Below are positions 24,018-29,556 of a stretch of 29,556 bases of DNA, in pieces. The stretch spans positions 1 through 29,556 of the forward strand of contig JAFWLX010000005.1 of the NCBI GenBank assembly GCA_017510875.1, given 5' to 3'. The stretch comes from Atopobiaceae bacterium. Lineage in GTDB: Bacteria > Actinomycetota > Coriobacteriia > Coriobacteriales > Atopobiaceae. Below the pieces are notes generated by a model that had not been told where the DNA came from, made no database searches, and saw only the letters and a program-made list of their open reading frames with translations. Within the stretch, counting starts at the first letter, position 1. Each line of letters starts with the position of its first letter. Position numbers and translations under genes: made by a program.

Positions 24018-24998
24018 ATGCAGACAAGGATTCTTGGCACCAGCGGATTTGAAGTCAGTGCAGTGGGATACGGTTGCATGGGCCTTTCGCACGCACACGG
24101 ATACGCCATGGAGCATGCTGACGCGGTGAACGTCGTACGGGAGGCCGTGGAGGCGGGCTACACCTATTTCGACACATCGGGCATGTATACCGGTGTCACC
24201 CGTGCGGGTAACGAGGCAAACAACGAGCTTGTCGTCGGCGAGGCCCTCGAGCCCGTGCGCGACCAGGTGACCATCGCCACCAAGTTCGGCGTCAAGATCG
24301 GCCCAGGTCACGCCTTCGTCTACGACTCCTCCAAGGCCGTGATTCGTGAGACCGTGGAGACGAGTCTGCGCCAACTGCGCACCGACCACCTCGACATCCT
24401 CTACCAGGCACGGCGAGACGAGCGCGTAAGCCCCGAGGAGCTAGCTGATGTTGTGGGCGAGCTCATCGCCGAGGGCAAGGTTCTCGCATGGGGCATCTCT
24501 GAGGTCACCGACCCCGACTACCTGCGCCGTGCTCACGCCGTCACGCCTGTCGCCGTCATCCAAAACAAGCTCAACATGGCCAACCGCGATACCGAGAAGC
24601 TGTTCCCCGTGCTTGAGGAGCTGGGTATCGCTGCCACCATTTACACCCCGCTCATGAAGGGCTTCCTCACCGCACCGGCAGACATCAAGCACCTCATGCG
24701 CGAGGGTGACGACTTCCGTCGCTTCATCCCGCAGTACTCCGAGAAGGGCGTGGCCGAAGCGGCGCCGCTTTATGCCCTGCTTGAAGAGTACTCGCAAAAG
24801 CACAACTGCACATGGACGCAGCTCTGCCTCGCCTGGATTCTCAACAAGCGCCCGTATCTCGTGCCCATTCCCGGCACCACTAACCCCGCCCGCATGCGCG
24901 AGAACCTTGCTTCTGCCGACATCATCCTCACGCCCGAGGAGGTGGCCGACATCGACGCGCGCCTGGACGACATGCATCCCGAAAGGTTTGGACAGTAG
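24018..24998 (+). CDS. Aldo/keto reductase family protein with altered active site
   Basis: NADPH-dependent oxidoreductase family protein, 326 residues, the usual length. It has the family start (RILGTSGFEVSAVGYGCMGLS), FDTSGMYTG with Asp52 and Tyr57, ATKFGV with Lys89, and the late cofactor-binding part PIPGTTNPARMRENL. The conserved YQHRxD, which supplies the catalytic histidine, reads YQARRD here (Ala131), so activity may be changed or lost. The later YxPLxxGFLT region is kept. GGGAGGA precedes the ATG. It stands alone between an operator-like repeat and a perfect 81-bp palindrome. Substrate unknown. Confidence 0.9.
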   Translation: MQTRILGTSGFEVSAVGYGCMGLSHAHGYAMEHADAVNVVREAVEAGYTYFDTSGMYTGVTRAGNEANNELVVGEALEPVRDQVTIATKFGVKIGPGHAFVYDSSKAVIRETVETSLRQLRTDHLDILYQARRDERVSPEELADVVGELIAEGKVLAWGISEVTDPDYLRRAHAVTPVAVIQNKLNMANRDTEKLFPVLEELGIAATIYTPLMKGFLTAPADIKHLMREGDDFRRFIPQYSEKGVAEAAPLYALLEEYSQKHNCTWTQLCLAWILNKRPYLVPIPGTTNPARMRENLASADIILTPEEVADIDARLDDMHPERFGQ

Positions 24999-25021
24999 TA
25001 ACAAAGCGAGCATAAGCAACG

Positions 25022-25102
25022 GCAGGTGTTGGTACGGAAGGGAGTATCCCCTTCGTACCACTGTGGTACGAAGGGGATACTCCCTTCCGTACCAACACCT
25101 GC
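25022..25102. repeat. Perfect 81-bp palindrome
   Basis: Arms 25022-25061 and 25063-25102 are exact reverse complements of 40 bases around a single T. It fills the gap between the convergent aldo/keto reductase and esterase genes, so it would act as a two-way terminator. Its length and perfection exceed what termination needs and suggest a mobile palindromic element. Confidence 0.95.
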
Positions 25103-25111
25103 AAGGGACGC

Positions 25112-25930
25112 TTAGTCGATCGCGCCGCTGCCAAAACCCTGGTCGGCTTCGTCGAGCGGCAGCCAGTCGATGATCTTCTTGATCTGGGCATCCCAGAAGT
25201 CCCACTCGTGGCCACCGGGTTGCTCGTCGTAGGTCACGTTCACGCCATCAGCGCACAGCTGGTCGCGCAGCGCACGCGTGCTGCCGATAAACCCGTCGTC
25301 GGTGCCGCACGCAAGGTAGACGGCGGGCATGACGGCTTCCCCTGCCGCCGTGCGCTCGCGCAGCTGGGCATAGGCAACCTGGTAGTTCTTGTCCGTCGCT
25401 GCGGCAGCCGCAAGGTCGCCGAACACGGCCTTGTCGCCTGCGATGGGCGGCGCCGCAGGATCAAGCACCGTGATGGCACTCGAGAGCGCTCCGATGCGGC
25501 TGAAGGTGTCCGCATACTTGAAGCCGTTGCGCAGCGCGCCAAAGCCACCCATGGAGAGGCCCGCGATGAAGGTGTCCTCGCGGCGTTCGGACAGCGGGAA
25601 CATCGCGCGCATGACACTTGGCAGCTCCTCGCCCACAAAGGCGCCGTAGTCGTTGAAGGGTAGGAGGCTGTTCACGTAATACATGTTGTCGCCCGAGGGC
25701 ATGACCACGGCCAGGTTGCGTTCCTCGGCCCAGCGCTGCACGCGCGTGTTGGCGCACCAGTCGGTATAGTTGCCAAACATGCCATGCAGTAGGTAGAGGG
25801 TCTTGAAGGGCTTGTCGCGCCTTGCGTAGCGATGCGTCTTGGAGTCGACCTTGTCGGCTGGCAGGACCACATTGACCGGAACCGTGCGGGCGAGCGCGTT
25901 TGACAGGTAGTTCACCTGAATGAGGGCCAT
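25112..25930 (-). CDS. Esterase of the EstA/esterase D family
   Basis: Serine hydrolase of the alpha/beta fold, 272 residues, cytosolic (no signal peptide). The triad is visible: Ser126 in GLSMGG, an Asp at 211/212 in GTDDGF and His241 in GGHEWDFW. The N-terminal part (VNVVLPADKV, TLYLLHGMFGNYTDW, VVMPSGDNMYYV) is typical of tributyrin esterase/acetyl-esterase relatives that act on short acyl esters, including acetylated or feruloylated sugars. The ATG at 25930 has AAAGGAT upstream; a longer frame to 26065 would overlap the divergent regulator. It is divergent from the AraC gene, which probably controls it. Confidence 0.9.
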   Translation of the reverse strand: MALIQVNYLSNALARTVPVNVVLPADKVDSKTHRYARRDKPFKTLYLLHGMFGNYTDWCANTRVQRWAEERNLAVVMPSGDNMYYVNSLLPFNDYGAFVGEELPSVMRAMFPLSERREDTFIAGLSMGGFGALRNGFKYADTFSRIGALSSAITVLDPAAPPIAGDKAVFGDLAAAAATDKNYQVAYAQLRERTAAGEAVMPAVYLACGTDDGFIGSTRALRDQLCADGVNVTYDEQPGGHEWDFWDAQIKKIIDWLPLDEADQGFGSGAID

Positions 25931-25998
25931 ATCTTCTATCCTTTCATCCGTGATACAACGTAGATGCGTGCGAGGCATAGGTTGCAGAGCGAGGATCC

Positions 25999-26877
25999 AT
26001 GGGTACGGCAGACGAGCATTACAAAATAGGAGGATACTTTGACCGGCGCAGCTTCTGGCTGACAAGCACCCCCAGCGCCGCTCAGCTGGAGATGCCCTAT
26101 GTGTGCACCGAAGCCGGAGCCCTCTACGGCGAGAGCGGCTTCGTAACCGAGCGCGACAGCAAGGACAGCTACCTCCTGTTCTATACCTTCGACGGTGCAG
26201 GCTACGTTCGCCAGAACAAGCGCACCGTCACCGTGGGCCATGGGCAGATGCTGCTCATGGACTGCCGCACGCCACAGGCCTACGGCACCTCGCCCAAGGC
26301 AGACCGCTGGTACCACATCTGGGCCCATGTGGGTGGTGCCGGCGTCGCCGCCACGGCGCGGCGCCTCGGACTGCCTGCCCTGACACCCATCTCGGTGCCA
26401 AGCTCTCGCGTGCAACCGTACCTGGACACCATCCTCGAGAGGCTCGAGCGGGACAGCGTGATCGACGGGGAGCTGGTGGGCCTGGCAGTCCACGGACTGC
26501 TATCGAGCATGCTCATCGCTCGCTCGCGTGACGAAATCCCTCAGGACAGTCCCGTCGTACTGGCGCAGAACTACATCGCCCGGCACTACGGAGAGCGCAT
26601 CACCGTAGACGACCTGGCGCGCGCGGCCGCCGTGAGCACGAGCTACCTCACGCGCCTCTTCCGCCAGCAGATGGAGACCTCCCCGCACGACTACCTCCTG
26701 CGCTACCGCATCACGCGCGCCAAGCAGTTGCTCACCGAAACCGACCTGTCCATCGGGGCCATTGCCAAGCAGGTCGGCTTCACGAGCGAAAGCAACTTCT
26801 CGTACCGCTTCTCGCGCCTTTGCGACACCACGCCGCGCGCCTATCGAAACCTGACGCACTCGAGCCCTGTCGACTAA
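25999..26877 (+). CDS. AraC-family transcriptional regulator
   Basis: DNA-binding regulator, 292 residues. The N-terminal half is an AraC-type cupin ligand domain (LLFYTFDGAGYVRQNKRTV, GQMLLMDCRTPQAYGTS, WYHIWAHV). The C-terminal 100 residues hold two helix-turn-helix units: ITVDDLARAAAVSTSYLTRL followed by FRQQ and SPHDYLLRYRITRAKQLL, then IGAIAKQVGFTSESNFSYRF. Such proteins typically sense sugars. A GAGGA site precedes the ATG at 25999, 68 bp from the divergent esterase start, so the shared gap should contain both promoters and its operator. The target may be the esterase or the nearby sugar operon. Confidence 0.93.
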   Translation: MGTADEHYKIGGYFDRRSFWLTSTPSAAQLEMPYVCTEAGALYGESGFVTERDSKDSYLLFYTFDGAGYVRQNKRTVTVGHGQMLLMDCRTPQAYGTSPKADRWYHIWAHVGGAGVAATARRLGLPALTPISVPSSRVQPYLDTILERLERDSVIDGELVGLAVHGLLSSMLIARSRDEIPQDSPVVLAQNYIARHYGERITVDDLARAAAVSTSYLTRLFRQQMETSPHDYLLRYRITRAKQLLTETDLSIGAIAKQVGFTSESNFSYRFSRLCDTTPRAYRNLTHSSPVD

Positions 26878-26926
26878 CCAGCCAAGTAGGGGTCCGCGTA
26901 GCGTCAACCGCAGCCAGGAGTCGAGA

Positions 26927-26991
26927 CATCGGGGACGGTTCCCTGCGGTCGAATGGGCAGGCGATTCGTCCGCGGAAAACCGTCCCCGATG
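26927..26991. repeat. GGGGACGGTT palindrome between convergent genes
   Basis: A 14-bp perfect outer stem (CATCGGGGACGGTT 26927-26940; complement 26978-26991) encloses further pairing: CTGCGG with CCGCGG (one mismatch) and CGAAT with ATTCG. It separates the AraC gene from the convergent ROK gene and probably terminates both. It shares a GGGGAC core with palindromes at 17778 and 18363. Confidence 0.8.
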
Positions 26992-27002
26992 GTTTACAGG
27001 AG

Positions 27003-27896
27003 CTAGCGACTCAGGCGGATCGCTCCACCGATGAGACCGCTGAGCTGACCCTGCTGCGAGTAGCGCAGCTCGAGCGTCTCGGCGGGATAGGGCTTGCGGA
27101 GGTGCGTGTACACCCGCCCGGCAAAGGCCTCGCGGTCGAAGCCCTCCATCAGCGGCAAGCCGCCACCGATGATGACCTCGTCGGGATCGATGATGTTGGC
27201 CTCGGCTGCCACGGCGATGGCCATGGCCTCGAGCACCTCGACGATCTCGGGGGTTTCGGAGAGCTCTGCGAAAGCACGGCCGATGGGCACCTCGGGATAG
27301 CGCTCCCGCACTACGCTCGCCAGGTGATGGCCCCCACCGAAGCACTCCAGGCAGCCCGGGTTGCCGCAGCCGCACGTCTCGTTGCGCCCGAGCGCAGGCA
27401 CGTGCCCCAGCTCGCCAGCCGAGCCATGCGCGCCGTGCCACACCTGTCCACCCAGGTAGAGCGCATTGCCGATGCCCGTGCCAAAGTACACGCCACACAC
27501 CGTTGCGTCAGCGCCGATGCCCAGTGAGTGCATGTCGGAGAGAATCAGCAGGTTGACGTCCTTCTCCACCGTGGTGGGAATGCCCGTGGTCTGCTCGACC
27601 AGGTCGGCCAGGGGCAGGCCCGTAAGGCCTTCCACATTGGGAGCCTGCAGCACCGTACGGCAGCTCGCGTCGACGGTCGCCGGCACGCCGATCACCACGC
27701 CGTCGATCGCGTTGTCCTCGGCCTCAGCCAGCGCCACCCAGCGCAGCACCAGGTCGCAGAGACCCACGCCGATGCCCTTGGCGGCCAGCTCGGGTGTGCG
27801 CTCGATGGCGGAGCCCAGCACCTTCAGATCATCGCTCACCACGCCTACACGCGTGTTGGTGCCGCCCACATCCATGCACAGGTACTTCTTGCTCAT
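27003..27896 (-). CDS. ROK-family sugar kinase
   Basis: ATP-dependent sugar kinase of the ROK family, 297 residues. It shows the phosphate-binding start CMDVGGTNTRVGVV, catalytic Asp113 in VEKDVNLL, FGTGIGNAL, and the ROK zinc motif GH(x9)CxCGxxGCxE (His165, Cys175, Cys177, Cys182), with GGGLPLM near the C-terminus. Substrate could be glucose, fructose, allose or another hexose; the sequence alone does not say. GAGGAG precedes the ATG at 27896. It lies 86 bp downstream of the PTS permease gene on the same strand with a stem-loop between them, so the two probably work in one sugar pathway. Confidence 0.92.
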   Translation of the reverse strand: MSKKYLCMDVGGTNTRVGVVSDDLKVLGSAIERTPELAAKGIGVGLCDLVLRWVALAEAEDNAIDGVVIGVPATVDASCRTVLQAPNVEGLTGLPLADLVEQTTGIPTTVEKDVNLLILSDMHSLGIGADATVCGVYFGTGIGNALYLGGQVWHGAHGSAGELGHVPALGRNETCGCGNPGCLECFGGGHHLASVVRERYPEVPIGRAFAELSETPEIVEVLEAMAIAVAAEANIIDPDEVIIGGGLPLMEGFDREAFAGRVYTHLRKPYPAETLELRYSQQGQLSGLIGGAIRLSR

Positions 27897-27935
27897 GATT
27901 CGTCTCCTCACCCGTAGGTTCTCAAGCCGTTATGC

Positions 27936-27969
27936 GCCCAGCCTCGCAACCGAGGCTGCGAGGCTGGGC
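27936..27969 (-). promoter_or_regulatory. Stem-loop between PTS and kinase genes
   Basis: GCCCAGCCTCGCA (27936-27948) and TGCGAGGCTGGGC (27957-27969) make a 13-bp perfect stem with an 8-base loop. There is no U-tract, so it may stabilise or process the operon mRNA, or terminate part of the transcripts, lowering kinase expression relative to the permease. Confidence 0.6.
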
Positions 27970-27982
27970 GAGGAAGGAAGGT

Positions 27983-29362
27983 CTACTCGTCGACCACCAT
28001 GTCGTCGTTGAAGCCGAAGAGGAAGGTCATCGCGAAGCCGGCAATGGCGGCCACGATGATGCCGATCACGTGAGGCACGCCGTTGGTGGCGGCCAGCACC
28101 GGCAGCGTGAGCACCGAGGTGGTCAGGATGCCCACCTGCTGCACGCCGATGGCTGCGGTGATGGCGCCGCTGATGCCGCAGGCAAGGGCCATGATGAGGA
28201 ACGGACGCTTGAACTTGAGCAGCAGGCCGTAGATGGCGGGCTCGGTGATGGCGCCCAGCCAGGCAGAGGCCAGGCACTCGGTGGCGGTGGCGCGCACGCC
28301 CTGCTTCTTGGTCTTGAGCAGGATGGCCAGCACGACCGCACCGATCACGTAGTTGGTGCCGTTGGTGATGGGGCCGATCACGTCATAGCCGAGCGTCATG
28401 AGGTTGGAGATCATGATGGGGATGATGCCCCAGTGCATGCCGAAGATGATGAGGACGGGCCAGAGGGCGGCGATGAGGAAGCCGGCAACCACAGGCGCGA
28501 CGTTCAGGATGGCCATGAGACCGGCGGCGATCCAGCTGGAGACGGTGTTGATGACGGGACCGACGACCATGAGCGTGATGAGCGAGGTGAGCACGAGCAC
28601 GAGCATGTTGCCCAGCAGGTCGCGCAGGACGCCCGGCAGCAGCTTCATCGGCTTCTCGAGCCAGGACTGCAGGTAGACCGCAAAGATGATGGGGAAGACC
28701 GCCTGCAGGTAGCCAGAGTCGGGCAGCACCACGGGCATGCCAAAGAGGGTCGGGCCGCCCGCCTCGGCGAAGGCGTCCTTGAGGCCGACCATAGAGGGAC
28801 ACACCAGGAAGGCTGCCACGCCCATGGCGATCCACTGATTGCACTTGAACTTCTTTGCGGCAGTGCAGGCAATGAAGATGGGCAGGAACTGGAAGACGCC
28901 GTCGCCGATGGCGTTGAGCACCACGTAGGTGGAGCTCGCCTGGTCCATCCAGCCCAGCGTGACGGCCATGGTCACGAGGGCACGGGCAAGACCGGCGGCG
29001 GTGAAGATGCCGATGAACGGAACGAAGATGCCCGAGACGATGTCAAAGAGGGCGTTGAGGCTGAAGCCGCCCTTCTCCCTTTCCTCGGCCTCGACCTCGC
29101 CGGCAGCGAGGTTCTGCAGCTGCGCCACGACCGCGTCGTAAGCGTCGCCCACCTTGTTGCCGATGACCACTTGGTACTGGCCGGAGGCGTGCATCACCTG
29201 GATGACACCGTTCAGCTGGCCGATGCGCTGATCGTCGGCCTTGCTCTCGTCCTTGAGCATGAAGCGCAAACGCGTGACGCAATGCGTGATGGAGGTGATG
29301 TTGTCCTCCCCGCCCACGAGCTCGATGATGTCAGTTGCGAGCTTGTTCCAGTCTTGAGCCAT
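27983..29362 (-). CDS. PTS glucoside-family permease, EIIBC
   Basis: Sugar-specific phosphotransferase permease that imports and phosphorylates its sugar; 459 residues. The N-terminal EIIB domain (1-80) has phospho-acceptor Cys28 in HCVTRLRF. The EIIC domain follows with about ten membrane segments (for example PFIGIFTAAGLARALV, MHWGIIPIMISNL) and the conserved ITEPAIYG. It ends without an EIIA domain, so EIIA must come from another gene. The BglF-like (beta-glucoside/sucrose/trehalose) family is clear, the sugar is not. AAGGAAAGGAAGGAAATC precedes ATG 29362. The GH1 phospho-beta-glucosidase remnant at 23241 may be unrelated to it. Confidence 0.93.
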   Translation of the reverse strand: MAQDWNKLATDIIELVGGEDNITSITHCVTRLRFMLKDESKADDQRIGQLNGVIQVMHASGQYQVVIGNKVGDAYDAVVAQLQNLAAGEVEAEEREKGGFSLNALFDIVSGIFVPFIGIFTAAGLARALVTMAVTLGWMDQASSTYVVLNAIGDGVFQFLPIFIACTAAKKFKCNQWIAMGVAAFLVCPSMVGLKDAFAEAGGPTLFGMPVVLPDSGYLQAVFPIIFAVYLQSWLEKPMKLLPGVLRDLLGNMLVLVLTSLITLMVVGPVINTVSSWIAAGLMAILNVAPVVAGFLIAALWPVLIIFGMHWGIIPIMISNLMTLGYDVIGPITNGTNYVIGAVVLAILLKTKKQGVRATATECLASAWLGAITEPAIYGLLLKFKRPFLIMALACGISGAITAAIGVQQVGILTTSVLTLPVLAATNGVPHVIGIIVAAIAGFAMTFLFGFNDDMVVDE

Positions 29363-29417
29363 GATTTCCTTCCTTTCCTTCCGGTGTGCCGGGTTCTTTT
29401 GCGCGCAGTAGCCCAAC

Positions 29418-29433
29418 CACTGCACGAGCAGTG
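29418..29433 (-). promoter_or_regulatory. Small hairpin upstream of the PTS gene
   Basis: CACTGC and GCAGTG (29418-29423, 29428-29433) form a 6-bp stem with a 4-base loop about 55 bases before the PTS start. A second weak stem (GCGGG/CCCGC) lies near 29466-29481. They could belong to a terminator of the upstream gene or to a leader; undecided. Confidence 0.3.
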
Positions 29434-29485
29434 CCATTGTCAGGTGGTTCTTTATCAGTGGGGTGCGGGGCTTATCCCGCGTTGC

Positions 29486-29556
29486 TTAGCCCTCGGGACC
29501 CTTCTCGGCCAGGGCTCGCAGCTCGGCATCGCAGGCCGCGAGCGCCTCCTCGCTCA
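29486..29556 (-). CDS. C-terminus of an unidentified protein (partial)
   Basis: The minus strand ends with a frame reading EEALAACDAELRALAEKGPEG and a TAA stop at 29486-29488. The rest lies beyond the window. Codon use and composition match the neighbouring genes, and it is on the same strand 124 bp upstream of the PTS gene, so it may be the first gene of the same sugar operon. The family cannot be told from 23 residues. Confidence 0.5.
   Translation of the reverse strand, partial: SEEALAACDAELRALAEKGPEG

Noticed and set aside
25112..25930. Esterase as a secreted or cell-wall enzyme of the fibre island
   Set aside because: It has no signal peptide and is separated from the island by more than 7 kb and several remnants.

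Overview
The window looks like chromosomal DNA from a high-GC Gram-positive bacterium with sortase-anchored surface proteins. Coriobacteriia (Olsenella/Atopobium/Collinsella-like) is my best guess. The guess rests on GC-rich coding sequence, LPXTG pili, EIIBC-type PTS genes and a LacI-like/GGDEF fusion; no rRNA or other taxonomic marker is present.

Layout. (1) 129-2399, minus: a sugar-binding-protein-like sensor fused to a diguanylate cyclase. (2) 2608-3596, plus: a small heptad-repeat coiled-coil protein overlapping a signal peptidase I gene. (3) 4035-17770, plus: a surface-fibre island of nine genes. It holds a 1723-residue LPQTG adhesin with a fibro-slime domain, an LPSTG backbone pilin, a class C sortase, a pilin-like protein with no sorting signal, two TasA/camelysin-like secreted proteins, a surface protein ending in a VKTGD-type sorting signal, a MucBP-like membrane-anchored protein, and last a single polypeptide that joins a SipW-type signal peptidase to a class B sortase. 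(4) 17943-21599, plus: the nickel regulator NikR and a 1039-residue FkbH-like HAD/GNAT protein fused to a PIG-L (LmbE) deacetylase. (5) 21637-23930: a scarred region with the 3' end of a group II intron, a PIN-domain toxin/antitoxin pair, and broken remnants of a GH1 phospho-beta-glucosidase, an AEC-type permease and another membrane protein. (6) 24018-29556: an aldo/keto reductase lacking its usual catalytic histidine, an esterase and a divergent AraC regulator, then a minus-strand sugar operon (end of an unknown gene, PTS EIIBC, ROK kinase).

How the island could work. SrtC would polymerise the LPSTG pilin and add the LPQTG adhesin. The second half looks like a SipW/TasA-type matrix-fibre module: the SipW half of the fusion would process the TasA-like precursors, and the SrtB half, on the same membrane-spanning chain, would attach a partner such as the VKTGD protein. 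The predicted topology places both active sites outside the membrane. This signal peptidase-sortase fusion, inside a combined pilus/TasA-like locus, is the strongest candidate for an undescribed system here.

Long palindromes sit in several gene-end gaps. Three carry a GGGGAC-type core (17778-17882, 18363-18391, 26927-26991) and one is a perfect 81-bp palindrome (25022-25102). They look like REP-type elements and/or terminators. I saw no tRNA, rRNA, CRISPR array or intact insertion sequence.
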